Assembly (NCBI GenBank): GCA_022561775.1 | Contig: JADFQO010000028.1 | Coordinates: 1 to 37,594, forward strand | Origin: Myxococcales bacterium | GTDB lineage: Bacteria; Myxococcota_A; UBA9160; SMWR01 | Direction of reading: 5' to 3' | Length of the DNA: 37,594 nt | Shown: in pieces, positions 1 to 11,617 of the stretch | Layout: each line of letters starts with the position of its first letter | How positions within the stretch are numbered: the stretch's first letter is position 1 | The notes under the pieces: generated by a model | What the model was told of the DNA's origin: nothing | The model's database searches: none | What the model saw: only the letters and a program-made list of their open reading frames with translations | Made by a program: the position numbers and the translations under genes

Positions 1-991
1 ATCCGGTTACAAGCAGAGGGCCAGTTTCGAAGTCGTCGGTTTCGGTGGTCGTTTCGACTTCTACGATGCAGTACTCCAGATCAACGTGGAGACGCCGCTC
101 CCGGCACTCGGTCATCGAGACCACATTCTCGCTCACCCCGTATCGATCTCTCACCGGTGCCCCAAAAGCCTTTTCGATGGTTTCGCGCTGAAACGAGAGA
201 AGAGATTCCGATGAAGAGAAAACCGCCTTGATACGACCGGGAGCAAGGGGTCGTCCGTTCTCCAGAAGTGCACGCGCTATTAGATGAATTGCCGATGGAT
301 ATCCTTCGACATATTCTGCAGGCAGAGCGTGGACGGCGTCCGCGTACCATCGTAAATTATCCGGTGTCATGTGATAGACCGAAAAGAGCGTGCGGCGGTC
401 GTAGGAACTACTCCGCCAAAAAGGGGGCCGATTCCGATGGAACGGGACGATGATGTTCCCGCTAAACGTAAGGTTCGGAGCTACGGGGTCCATCACTCCA
501 AAGCCTCGACGCATACGCCATACCGTGGCGAATTCTTCGGCAAGCGTTTCAGGCGCACACCAAAGAGGCAAGGAGGTCCCCGTGGTACCGCTGGTCTGAC
601 CTCGGATCAGACGGTGACGAGGGATATCGCGGGCAATGAATGACTGCGGCTCATCGCCGTAATCCGCTTTCTCTAGCGGAGGAATTGATGCGAGGGTTTC
701 CAGAATCGCTCGGAATGGATCTTTGGCTTTCGAAGGTTCGGGAAGATCTCGATAGTAGGGGACATGCTCACGAGCTCGGTTCACAAGCAAATCGAGCCGC
801 ATTCGCTGAAGTTCGTGGAGTCGCCCGAGCGACCATCCGACGCTACCCTCCCACTCTACAATCTTGTTGTTGAAATGCTGGGTAAAGCGGGCTCGAAAGC
901 GGGTGTACCCAGAGGCTGTGCATACGAGGTTCTGGGCAACTAGAGGAAGCGCGCGATAGACGAAATCGCTAACGCGGTCCAATTGAAGCAT
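1..991 (-). CDS. CapK/PaaK-like adenylate-forming enzyme, 3' end beyond window
   Basis: An open minus-strand frame runs from an ATG at 991 off the left edge, giving about 330 residues of a family usually about 430-450 long. Around residue 132 is the nucleotide-binding loop TSGTTGTSLPL. Further on come YVEGYPSAI, a YGVSEN motif near 283 (the Y-G-x-S/T-E adenylate signature) and HVDLEYCIVEVE. This pattern is that of the phenylacetate-CoA ligase/CapK/coenzyme F390 synthetase superfamily, which activates carboxylic acids as adenylates. CapK-like members are common in exopolysaccharide loci, and the neighbouring SGNH-hydrolase remnant fits such a locus. The substrate cannot be read from sequence. 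Two stop codons lie just upstream of the ATG in frame; a TTG at 997 is an alternative start. There is no convincing ribosome-binding site. Confidence 0.85.
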   Translation of the reverse strand, partial: MLQLDRVSDFVYRALPLVAQNLVCTASGYTRFRARFTQHFNNKIVEWEGSVGWSLGRLHELQRMRLDLLVNRAREHVPYYRDLPEPSKAKDPFRAILETLASIPPLEKADYGDEPQSFIARDIPRHRLIRGQTSGTTGTSLPLWCAPETLAEEFATVWRMRRGFGVMDPVAPNLTFSGNIIVPFHRNRPPFWRSSSYDRRTLFSVYHMTPDNLRWYADAVHALPAEYVEGYPSAIHLIARALLENGRPLAPGRIKAVFSSSESLLSFQRETIEKAFGAPVRDRYGVSENVVSMTECRERRLHVDLEYCIVEVETTTETDDFETGPLLVTG

Positions 992-1013
992 CCACAAACG
1001 TCATCACTGTGCC

Positions 1014-1252
1014 GAAATAGCCCCCTCATTGAAAGTAACATCGATCCATTGGCGATGCGCTCGACCTGATACGCAACCGCGCCTTCGCATTCCACGCCGA
1101 TGGAGAACATTATGGAATCGCCCATGACGAGGATCCGGAACTCGCCAGGCTCCTTCCAGGGTGCAACCGGACGCATTAACAGATAGCGTAAGCGCTTGAA
1201 ATCCTTTCATTTCGAGCGGCGGCGCACGGACACCGAAAGGCTCCCACCGCAC
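1014..1252 (-). pseudogene. SGNH/GDSL hydrolase remnant (frameshifted, truncated)
   Basis: Two minus-strand frames together give the N-terminal part of an SGNH-fold hydrolase. One frame (1252 to about 1166) reads GVRAPPLEMKGFQALTLSVN. After a frame switch near 1168 the other reads KEPGEFRILVMGDSIMFSIG, which matches SGNH block I (F-R-I-L-V-x-G-D-S, with the nucleophile Ser). The similarity stops near 1014, and the rest of the catalytic domain, including the D-x-x-H block, is absent. The CapK-like gene starts 23 bases further on. This looks like a decayed gene of a surface-polysaccharide cluster. The call rests on motif recognition only, and the exact breakpoints are uncertain. Confidence 0.5.
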
Positions 1253-1258
1253 AGCTGA

Positions 1259-1999
1259 ATGGAGGCTCTTCTGTCGTTTCCGCTCGAAGCCGGAGAGGCC
1301 CTCGCGGTCTTCGCGCTGGTCGCGATCGGATCTTGCGTCCAGACCTGCGTGGGGTTCGGTCTCGGGCTGATCGCTGCGCCGTTGCTCTTCCTGATCTACC
1401 CGCCCCTCATTCCGGGCCCGCTGATGGCCTCGAGCGTGGTGCTGACCCTGCTGATCGCGTTCCGCGAGCGAGAGGCCATCGATTTCGCCGGACTCGGATT
1501 CGCGTTCGCCGGACGAATCGTGGGTACGCTGCTGGCAGCCCTGGTATGGAGCACGCTCCCATCCGAGAACTTCGATTTTCTGTTTGCGGGGCTGGTTCTG
1601 CTCGGTGTCGCACTCAGCCTCTCGGGCCTCCGGATCGAGCCGAACCCAGCTACTGCGAGTGCGGCCGGCGCCTTATCGGGTTTCATGGGAACGCTTTCGT
1701 CGATTGGGGGTCCACCGATGGCGCTGCTCTACCAGCGAGCAAGCGCAGCTCGCATCCGGGGGACGCTTTCGGGCCACTTCGTGATCGGAGCGCTCGTTTC
1801 ACTGGTGGCGTTGGCTGCGATCGGCCGGTACGGGCGAGTGGAAATCACCCTCTCGATCGCCTTGGTACCGGCGATTCTCGTGGGATACCTGGCTTCGGGT
1901 TGGATTCGTAAATCCGTCGAGCGCGCCGGGGTGAGACCCCTCGTCCTGGGGCTCTCCTTTCTCGCGGCGCTTGGCATTCTCTACCGGGCAGTCAGCTGA
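1259..1999 (+). CDS. TauE/SafE-family membrane permease
   Basis: The 246-residue protein is almost entirely hydrophobic, with about eight predicted transmembrane helices. It has the two related half-repeats of the TauE/SafE family: an N-terminal GSCVQTCVGFGLGLIAAPLL and an internal GALSGFMGTLSSIGGPPMAL. The G-x-x-G-F-x-G-x-x-x-S-I-G-G-P-P motif is characteristic. Family members export sulfite, sulfoacetate or other organosulfur anions across the inner membrane; the substrate here is unknown. The gene stands alone, with the SGNH remnant upstream on the other strand and manA convergent downstream. The ATG at 1259 lacks a strong Shine-Dalgarno sequence but gives a full-length family member. Confidence 0.85.
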   Translation: MEALLSFPLEAGEALAVFALVAIGSCVQTCVGFGLGLIAAPLLFLIYPPLIPGPLMASSVVLTLLIAFREREAIDFAGLGFAFAGRIVGTLLAALVWSTLPSENFDFLFAGLVLLGVALSLSGLRIEPNPATASAAGALSGFMGTLSSIGGPPMALLYQRASAARIRGTLSGHFVIGALVSLVALAAIGRYGRVEITLSIALVPAILVGYLASGWIRKSVERAGVRPLVLGLSFLAALGILYRAVS

Positions 2000-2029
2000 A
2001 ATCAGCTGGAGGCGCTGCCGAACCTGCGC

Positions 2030-3235
2030 TCAACCTCGCGGCATCCCCGCGCGGTAAACAACACCCCTCCCGGCCAGCTCGTAGCATTCCACCGAGTTCG
2101 GGATGAGCACCGAAGCACCACGTTCCAGGGCAAAGGATTCGCCAGCTCCCTGGTCCGTAATGGTCACTTCCCCTTCGATCGTGAGCAGGATCTCGACGCC
2201 GCGAGATCTCGCGCTCCGCCAGGGCTCACCCTCGGCAACGGTGAGTACCGCCAGCTCGAACTCGTCGGCCGGCGTCTCGAAGATCCGCTCATTCGGTGAG
2301 ATCTCTCGCGGTAGGAGGATCTCGGCCTCGCGCGGCTCGAAGCGCAGCACCCGGCAGAGTTCCGGAACGTCGACGTGCTTCGCGGTCAGTCCACCGCGCA
2401 GCACATTGTCGGAATTTCCCATGATCTCGATCCCGACACCTTCGAGATAGCTGTGCAGCTCCCCCGCAGCCAGAGACATCGCCTCGCCGGGAGCCAACGC
2501 AACGAGGTTGAGGAACAGCGGGGCGAGCACTCCGACGTCTCCGGGATAGAGCGCCGCAAGTGCGGTGATCCAGCGCGCGACCGGATCCTCCGACCGCAGC
2601 TCCGCGCCCTTCGCGACCTGTTCGATCGCGAGAGCGAGTCGGTCACCGTCCGCGGACAGTACCGCCGCGATCAAACGCTCGAGCGCCGCCGGGCCGGCCG
2701 CGCACTCCAGTGCCTCGATCTCGCTGGCGAAGGTTTCGACGCGAAACGCGCGAAATGCCCCCGCGATTTCCGGAATCGGTCGAAAGCCGCACAGTGCCGA
2801 AAACGGCGAGAGTGCACAGATCAACTCGGGCTTGGGATGCGGATCGCGGTAGTTGCGCTCACGAGCATCGAGCGCGATTCCCTGCGCGCTCTCGCGATCG
2901 AATCCCGCGCGAGCCTGTTCGCGGTTGGGGTGCGCCTGGATCGAAAGCGGCTGGCCGACGGCCAGAACCTTGAAGAGAAACGGAAGCTCGCCATCGAAGC
3001 GCGCCGCAGCAGCCTCCCCGAGTATGCCCGTCGGATCCTCGCGCAACAGCTCGGGCAGCGGAATCCAGCGGTCGCCGCAACGGGCTCGTGACGGATCACT
3101 CGGGTGGGCGCCCATCCAGATTTCGGCTTGAGGACCAGGCGAAGGAACCGGCTGGCCGAGCAGCTCAGCGATTGCGCTACGGGAACCCCACGCGTACTCC
3201 CGGATCGGATTGCTGAGCGGACAGATTCCGACCAT
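2030..3235 (-). CDS. manA: Mannose-6-phosphate isomerase, class I
   Basis: This zinc enzyme interconverts mannose 6-phosphate and fructose 6-phosphate, feeding GDP-mannose and polysaccharide synthesis or mannose catabolism. The family features are all present: N-terminal NPIREYAWGS, the metal-binding LSIQAHPN (Gln and His), HPKPEL (Glu), and GELHSYLEGVGIEIMGNSDN followed by VLRGGLTAKHVDVPEL, which holds the last metal His and the active-site Arg. I chose the ATG at 3235 (401 aa) because GGAGGGG lies about five bases upstream. A GTG 12 codons earlier extends the frame but adds a Gly-rich, non-conserved stretch. The gene follows the NtrC-type regulator on the same strand after about 100 bases, so co-transcription is possible. 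Confidence 0.93.
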   Translation of the reverse strand: MVGICPLSNPIREYAWGSRSAIAELLGQPVPSPGPQAEIWMGAHPSDPSRARCGDRWIPLPELLREDPTGILGEAAAARFDGELPFLFKVLAVGQPLSIQAHPNREQARAGFDRESAQGIALDARERNYRDPHPKPELICALSPFSALCGFRPIPEIAGAFRAFRVETFASEIEALECAAGPAALERLIAAVLSADGDRLALAIEQVAKGAELRSEDPVARWITALAALYPGDVGVLAPLFLNLVALAPGEAMSLAAGELHSYLEGVGIEIMGNSDNVLRGGLTAKHVDVPELCRVLRFEPREAEILLPREISPNERIFETPADEFELAVLTVAEGEPWRSARSRGVEILLTIEGEVTITDQGAGESFALERGASVLIPNSVECYELAGRGVVYRAGMPRG

Positions 3236-3338
3236 GCTCCCCTCCGCACCACCCCCCAACGACCCGGGCAACTGAAGACCCGGTCAACTGGGCCCCCGCC
3301 CGTGGAGGATCAGTCACCACCTTCCGGGTCTGCGCGGG

Positions 3339-4886
3339 CTAACTGGGCTCGAGCCCGCAGCTGCGGATCTTCTGTAGCAGGGTCTTGTAGCTGATGCCCA
3401 GCAGGCCAGCGGCCTTTTTGCGGTTCCAGTCGGTGTACCGAAGCATCTGGCTGATGGTCTCGCGCTCGGCCTCCTGAGCCGCTCGGCGGCCGACCTCGCG
3501 CAGCGGAATCTCGCCTGCGGTCCTTTCTGAGTACGCGATGAATTCGGCAAGCGCGCTGTAGCCGCCCATCGCGCCCCGCTCGCGCTGGAGCAATTCGTCG
3601 AGAACAGGGCGCTCGGATTCGAGGACGATCACGCGTTTGATCATGTTCTCGAGTTCGCGAACGTTTCCCGGGAACGCATAGCGCTGGAGCGCACCCCTCA
3701 ACTCCGCACTAATGGTGGGCACCGGCTTGTCATAAAGAGCCGAATAGCGCTGCAAGAAGGATTCGATGAGGATCGGAATCTCCTCGCAACGCTCGCGCAG
3801 CGGAGGAATCGTGACATTGACGACGTTGAGCCGAAAGAACAGATCCGCTCGAAAAGCGCCTTCCTCGACCATCTCATCGAGCTTGCGGTTGGTCGCACAG
3901 ACGACGCGCAAGTCGACCTTGACTTCCGCGTTGCCGCCGAGCCGCGTGAATTCGAAATCCTGCAGCACCTGCAACAGCTTGGCCTGTAGCGGCGGGCTCA
4001 TCTCTCCGATTTCATCGAGGAAGATGGTGCCCTTGTCGGCCTGTTCGAATTTTCCGGTCTTGCGGCGGACCGCGCCGGTGAAAGCGCCCTTTTCGTAGCC
4101 AAAGAGTTCGCTTTCGAGAAGCTCTTCGGGGAGTGCCGCGCAGTTTACCTTGACGAAGGGATGCTCCGAGCGATTCGACACCGAGTGGGCGGTGCGCGCG
4201 ACGATCTCCTTGCCGACCCCGCTCTCGCCCTGGATCAGGATCGTGACGTTGGTTTCACCCACCTGCTCCAGAACAGCCCGGATCTCCTGCATCGGCGCGC
4301 TGGCCCATACGACGCCATCGCGATAGCGCTGCAACTCGTCGCTCAAGATCTCTCGTTGGCGCTCGAGGCTCTTCTTCTCGAGTACCTTGTCGAGCGTCAG
4401 CTGGAGTTCTTCATCCTCGAAGGGCTTGTTGATGTAGTCGGATGCGCCGAGCTGCATGGCTTCGACAATGGTGCTCGCCTTGCCGACCACCGACAGCATG
4501 ATCACGGGGACGTCGCCGTGACGCTCTCGGATCCGGCGAAGGGTTTCGATGCCGTCGATGCCCGGCATCATCACATCGAGAATGATCAGGTCGGGAGCCG
4601 CTCCGCCGTCGAGCAATGCGAGAGCGCCCCTGCCATCTTCTGCCGAGTCGACGTCGTAGCCAGACGACTCGAGAAGGTTCGCCAGATAGGTTCGAATGCC
4701 CTGGGCGTCGTCCACCACGAGCACGCGGAACCCCCGACCTGGGAGACCTGCTCTTTTGTCGGCCTTCGCAGAACCCGACTTCCGTCTTGCAGCCATCATG
4801 AGGCAGACCTGGCCGATCCGAGCCCGATCGACGCGCAATTCGCGGCAACCGGGCTGCTCGTAGCGATGCGACCCCACCGCACTCAT
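3339..4886 (-). CDS. NtrC-family sigma-54-dependent response regulator
   Basis: Three domains are clear. A receiver domain (about residues 53-170) has the acidic pair D59-D60, phospho-acceptor D104 in LILDVMMPG-like context, and K154. An AAA+ domain follows, with Walker A GESGVGKE (220-227), the sigma-54 contact loop GAFTGA (267-272) and Walker B IFLDEIGE. The C-terminal Fis-type helix-turn-helix is RKKAAGLLGISYKTLLQKIR. The protein should therefore activate RpoN promoters when phosphorylated. No histidine kinase is nearby, so it is an orphan here. The start is uncertain: the ATG at 4886 gives 515 aa with a 50-residue tail before the receiver, while ATG codons at 4799 or 4796 give about 486 aa, closer to the usual length. 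Confidence 0.9.
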   Translation of the reverse strand: MSAVGSHRYEQPGCRELRVDRARIGQVCLMMAARRKSGSAKADKRAGLPGRGFRVLVVDDAQGIRTYLANLLESSGYDVDSAEDGRGALALLDGGAAPDLIILDVMMPGIDGIETLRRIRERHGDVPVIMLSVVGKASTIVEAMQLGASDYINKPFEDEELQLTLDKVLEKKSLERQREILSDELQRYRDGVVWASAPMQEIRAVLEQVGETNVTILIQGESGVGKEIVARTAHSVSNRSEHPFVKVNCAALPEELLESELFGYEKGAFTGAVRRKTGKFEQADKGTIFLDEIGEMSPPLQAKLLQVLQDFEFTRLGGNAEVKVDLRVVCATNRKLDEMVEEGAFRADLFFRLNVVNVTIPPLRERCEEIPILIESFLQRYSALYDKPVPTISAELRGALQRYAFPGNVRELENMIKRVIVLESERPVLDELLQRERGAMGGYSALAEFIAYSERTAGEIPLREVGRRAAQEAERETISQMLRYTDWNRKKAAGLLGISYKTLLQKIRSCGLEPS

Positions 4887-4924
4887 CGCCCCGACCGGGC
4901 TTCCGCTTTAATCAGGTTTTCTGA

Positions 4925-7910
<2,986 letters not shown>

Positions 7911-7914
<4 letters not shown>

Positions 7915-9023
7915 GAATCCGAGGCTCCGCCCGCGCGCTCGGGAAACAGGCCGATGAGCCCAGCGCGGGAAGCCTCACACACACCGCGCTCGGTGATCAA
8001 GCCCGTCACCAATCGCGCGGGTGTGATGTCGAAGCCCGGATTCGCGACCGGGCTCGACGCCGGCAGGACCGCAACCTCGACCGTGTCGCCATCCGCGGTG
8101 CGGCCGCGAACGCAGCTCAGCTCGGAGCCGTCGCGCTCCTCGATCGGAATCTCGGCGATTCCGTCGGAGAGCGTCCAATCGATACTCGAAGAGGGAAGCG
8201 CGGTGTAGAACGGGACCGCGTTGTCGCGCGCAGCGAGCGCCTGCAGGTAGGTGCCGATCTTGTTGCAGACGTCTCCGGTCGCGGTCGTGCGATCGGAACC
8301 CGTGATGCACAGGTCCACTTTCCCGCGCTGCATCAGGTGACCGCCTGCGCTGTCGGCAATCACGGTGTGGGGCACGCCGTGCTCACCGAGTTCCCAGGCC
8401 GTGAGGCTCGCTCCCTGATTGCGCGGGCGGGTTTCATCGACCCAGACGTGAATCGGGATGCCCCGATCGTGGGCGAGATAGATCGGGGCGAGCGCCGTCC
8501 CCCAGTCTACGGTCGCGAGCCATCCGGCGTTGCAGTGCGTCAGCACATTCAGCGGATCCCGCCCGGTCCGTGTTTCGCGCAAGGCTTCGATCAAGCGCAG
8601 ACCGTGCTCGCCGATCGCCCGGCAATTTTCGACATCCTCATCGCAGATTTCGGCGGCGCGCTGGTAGGCGCGCTCTTCGCGCGCGGCGGGAGGAACGTCG
8701 TGCAGCGCCGAGCGCATTTCCTCGAGCGCCCAAGGCAGGTTCACGGCCGTCGGTCGCGTCGCGAGCAGGTCTTCGATCGCGCGCTTCAACGAGGCGTCTG
8801 AAGGCTCCTCTCGCATCTGGAGGCCGACCCCATAGGCGGCGGTCGCACCGATCAACGGCGCGCCGCGAACGCGCATCGAACCAATCGCTTCGACCGCGTC
8901 GGCGAGGTTGCGCAGTGTGCGCGTGACGAAGCGGTGGGGGAGGAGCGTCTGATCGACGATTTCGACGCTGCGGCCGTCGGCGGCCAGCTGGATGCTGCGG
9001 CGAACGACGCCGTCGACCTTCAT
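7911..9023 (-). CDS. mtnA: 5-methylthioribose-1-phosphate isomerase
   Basis: MtnA converts 5-methylthioribose 1-phosphate to methylthioribulose 1-phosphate in methionine salvage. It belongs to the eIF2B-alpha-like fold. The 370-aa product has MRVRGAPLIGATAAYGVGL near the N terminus, the catalytic cysteine in LTHCNAGWLAT and the catalytic aspartate in CITGSDRTTATGDVCNKIGT. I prefer the ATG at 9023, which follows a GGGGTGGGG stretch; an in-frame GTG three codons earlier (9032) is possible. It lies between apt and rsmI on the same strand. Upstream mtnP would supply its substrate, so the cluster is metabolically coherent. Confidence 0.94.
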
Positions 9024-9054
9024 CGACCCCACCCCGGCGCCCCGATCGGGCGCC

Positions 9055-9582
9055 TCACTCCCCCGCGAAGGAGCAGAGCGACAGCACCCGGCGGCCGTCG
9101 GTCTCGATCCGGCTGCGCCCCCCGAGATCCGGCAACTCGATCACGAACGCGCAGGCGTCGACCTTGCCCCCGATCCTTTCGATGACCCGGATGGCGGCCT
9201 CCGCGGTGCCACCGGTGGCGATCAGGTCGTCGACCAGCAGAATCCTTTCGCCCGCTTGGATCGCATCGCGGTGCACCTCGACCCGAGCGGTGCCGTACTC
9301 CAGCTCGTAGTCCTCACCCACGGTTTCCAACGGCAGCTTGCCGGGTTTGCGAATCGGCACGAATCCGACCGAAAGCTCCATCGCGACCGCGAGCCCGAAA
9401 ATGAAGCCGCGCGCCTCGACGCCCGCGACCTTCTGGATTTGATTGCCGCCAAAGGGCTCTGCGAGCTGGGCGACCGCAGAGCGAACTCCGGCGGGATCGA
9501 GCAGCAGCGTCGTGATGTCGCGAAACTGGATCCCGGGCTTGGGGTGGTCGGGAATCGTTCGAATCAGTTGCTTGATGTCCAT
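9055..9582 (-). CDS. apt: Adenine phosphoribosyltransferase
   Basis: Apt combines adenine with PRPP to give AMP. At 175 aa the protein has the family's usual length. It contains IPDHPKPGIQFRDITTLLLD at the N terminus, GVEARGFIFG (adenine and flexible-loop region) and the PRPP-binding loop ILLVDDLIATGGTAEA. The ATG at 9582 is chosen because the conserved sequence begins within ten residues; the frame stays open for 24 more codons upstream but that part is not family-like. Position between mtnP and mtnA makes sense: MtnP releases adenine and methylthioribose 1-phosphate, which Apt and MtnA then take up. Confidence 0.95.
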   Translation of the reverse strand: MDIKQLIRTIPDHPKPGIQFRDITTLLLDPAGVRSAVAQLAEPFGGNQIQKVAGVEARGFIFGLAVAMELSVGFVPIRKPGKLPLETVGEDYELEYGTARVEVHRDAIQAGERILLVDDLIATGGTAEAAIRVIERIGGKVDACAFVIELPDLGGRSRIETDGRRVLSLCSFAGE

Positions 9583-9690
9583 CGAATGCGGCCTCGCGCT
9601 GGATGCGGTGCGAACCGCACCGGGTGAATGGGCCCTCTGGCCGGGATTCCGCACCCGCCCTCGGGCGGATCCGACGGTCCGGGGCGTATG

Positions 9691-10572
9691 CTACAGAATG
9701 CGACCGGCCACGGCGTCGAGCCTACGGGTGATCTCCTGCGCTCGCGCCTCGGGCGGGGTGATCACGGCCGCGTCCAGCACCCGATTGCAGCCCTCCGCAC
9801 ACGGGATCGGTCGACCGATCAGCGCCGGCGCCACCGCGACCACGAGCGATCGAGCCCGATCGGCGTTGTCGTCGAGGACCCGCACGAGTTCGCCCACCTC
9901 GACGGCGTCGCAGTCGTCCTTCCAACAATCGTAGTCGGTGACCATCGCGACGCTCGCGTAACAGATTTCTGCCTCTCGGGCGAGCTTGGCTTCGGGCATG
10001 TTCGTCATGCCGATGACGTCGCAACCCCAGCTGCGATAGAGGTCCGACTCCGCGCGACTCGAAAACTGTGGGCCTTCCATCGCGAGGTAGGTTCCGCCTC
10101 GAACGATCGGAATTTCGAGCGAACGCGCCGCTGACTCGAGTGCGTCGCCAAGGCGCGCGCATACCGGGCGTGCCATCGAGACGTGGGCGACGAATCCCCT
10201 GCCGAAGAACGTTCTGCTCCGAGCAAAAGTGCGGTCGACGAACTGATCCACGAGCACGAACGTGCCGGGACTGAGTTCCTCCCGCAGCGACCCGCAGGCG
10301 CTGATCGAGATCAGATCCGTCACGCCCACGCGTTTGAGGGCGTCGATATTCGCGAGGTAGTTGATCTCGGACGGCGGAATTCGATGCCCGCGACCGTGGC
10401 GGGGCAGAAACGCGAATCGCACTCCTGCGAGATCGCCGATCATGATCTTGTCACTCGGCACGCCGAACGGGGACGCCACCTTTTCCCAGCGCGCACCCTG
10501 CAGGCCGTCGAGTTCGTACACGCCAGATCCGCCGAGGACGCCAATCGTGACGGGCGGGTCGGTTTCGCTCAT
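9691..10572 (-). CDS. mtnP: 5'-methylthioadenosine phosphorylase
   Basis: MtnP phosphorolyses 5'-methylthioadenosine, the by-product of polyamine and related SAM-dependent synthesis, to adenine and methylthioribose 1-phosphate. The 293-aa protein has the purine nucleoside phosphorylase signature: GVLGGSGVYELDGL, LPRHGRGHRIPPSEINYLAN, YLAMEGPQFSSRAESDLYR and GMTNMPEAKLAREAEICYA, with TDYDCW at the purine site. The ATG at 10572 is preceded by GAGGAG at good spacing. Some relatives prefer methylthioinosine; the adjacent apt gene argues for the adenine-releasing form. It is probably the first gene of the salvage operon, and yraN diverges 64 bases away. Confidence 0.94.
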   Translation of the reverse strand: MSETDPPVTIGVLGGSGVYELDGLQGARWEKVASPFGVPSDKIMIGDLAGVRFAFLPRHGRGHRIPPSEINYLANIDALKRVGVTDLISISACGSLREELSPGTFVLVDQFVDRTFARSRTFFGRGFVAHVSMARPVCARLGDALESAARSLEIPIVRGGTYLAMEGPQFSSRAESDLYRSWGCDVIGMTNMPEAKLAREAEICYASVAMVTDYDCWKDDCDAVEVGELVRVLDDNADRARSLVVAVAPALIGRPIPCAEGCNRVLDAAVITPPEARAQEITRRLDAVAGRIL

Positions 10573-10636
10573 GCTCTCCTCGCGTACGCGGCGGCCCGAT
10601 TCGCTAGGCTGGCGATCCCCGGTCCCGGGGAATCCC

Positions 10637-11032
10637 ATGCTAGAAGCGGACCGCACGCGGCGACGCAGTCGAAACGAACTCGGTACAGAAGGCGAGCGAC
10701 GCGCCGCCGATCACCTGGCAGCGCGAGGTTATCGCATCGTCGGTCGCAACGTCCGGGCGGGGGGTGTCGAGATGGACTTGATCGCCCGGCGCGGTCATCT
10801 CGTCGTCTTCGTGGAGGTGAAGACCCGGCGCTCCGGCGGGCCCGGGACTGGCGAAGATGCGGTGGACGCCCGCAAGCGCCTGCGGTTGGTGCGTGGCGCG
10901 GCGGCCTGGATGCACGAACAGCCACGCGGGATCCGACGGGCGCGCTTCGACGTGATTGTTTGCGAGTGCAGTCGGGACGAACGCGATTGGCGACTTCGCC
11001 ACCTCGAAGGCGCCTTCGACGCAAACGTCTGA
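10637..11032 (+). CDS. yraN: YraN/UPF0102 endonuclease-like protein
   Basis: The 131-aa product matches the UPF0102 family throughout: GTEGERRAADHLAARGYRIV, then NVRAGGVEMDLIARRG and VVFVEVKTRR. The D...E-x-K triad is the metal-binding core of the restriction-endonuclease-like fold, so a nuclease role in DNA processing is often suggested, but the cellular role is not settled. The ATG at 10637 follows GGGG by six bases and sits about eight codons ahead of the conserved block; the long in-frame extension upstream overlaps mtnP and is not real. It converges with rplS; in many proteobacteria yraN lies next to the rplS region. Confidence 0.88.
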   Translation: MLEADRTRRRSRNELGTEGERRAADHLAARGYRIVGRNVRAGGVEMDLIARRGHLVVFVEVKTRRSGGPGTGEDAVDARKRLRLVRGAAAWMHEQPRGIRRARFDVIVCECSRDERDWRLRHLEGAFDANV

Positions 11033-11071
11033 AGACCCACTCGCCGCTAGCTCGAAGGCAGGCGCGATCGG

Positions 11072-11617
11072 CTAACGGGCGGTTTCGTCGGATTCCTCTG
11101 CCGCTTCGCCGCTGGCGTCGGCTTCGGCGACGACCTCGGGAGCAGCCTCTTCGGCAGCGGCTTCCCCGATCGCGGCGGCGACCGCAGCGGTGCCCGGTTC
11201 GGAAGCGGCGCTAGCAGCTTCGGGCGGAGCGTTCTTGGCGTCCGCAGCCTCCTCGGAAATCAAACCCGACAGGTCGCGGACCTTGGAGCGCAGGCGGGCT
11301 TTCTTGCCCCGCAGTTCGCGGAGGTAGTAGAGGCGCGAGCGGCGAACGTGGCCGCGCTGTTTGATCTCGAGCTTCGCGATGGTCGGAGACTCGATGGCAA
11401 AGATCCGCTCGACGCCGACACCGTAGGACAACTTGCGAACCGTAAAGGTCGCCGAATGTCCGCCCTTTTTTCGACGCAGCACGACACCTTCGAAAACCTG
11501 GATCCTCTCCTTGTCGCCCTCTCGAATCCTGACGTGGACGCGGACGGTGTCGCCCGCGCGAAACGGCGGCAGGTCGCGCCGAAGCGGCGTCGTGTGAGCG
11601 ATGTCGATGCTTCTCAT
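11072..11617 (-). CDS. rplS: Large-subunit ribosomal protein L19 with acidic C-terminal tail
   Basis: L19 sits at the 30S-50S interface. The first ~115 residues are a normal L19: [70 protein letters not shown]. The protein then continues for about 60 residues of low-complexity sequence rich in Ala and Glu (for example [16 protein letters not shown]), with strong negative charge and no clear fold. Most L19 proteins end at about 115-125 residues. The start ATG (11617) overlaps the trmD stop as ATGA, so translation is coupled. It is the last gene of the rpsP operon. Confidence 0.95.
   Translation of the reverse strand: MRSIDIAHTTPLRRDLPPFRAGDTVRVHVRIREGDKERIQVFEGVVLRRKKGGHSATFTVRKLSYGVGVERIFAIESPTIAKLEIKQRGHVRRSRLYYLRELRGKKARLRSKVRDLSGLISEEAADAKNAPPEAASAASEPGTAAVAAAIGEAAAEEAAPEVVAEADASGEAAEESDETAR

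Noticed and set aside
268-873. Short plus-strand reading frames at the left end
   Set aside because: They lie antisense to the CapK-like frame, which has clear family motifs through 991; the plus-strand products show no recognisable pattern.
3245-3300. Twofold CCGG-N-CAACTG repeat between the NtrC-type regulator and manA
   Set aside because: Only two short imperfect copies (about GACCCGGGCAACTG and GACCCGGTCAACTG); could be chance or a minor duplication, with no regulator to assign.
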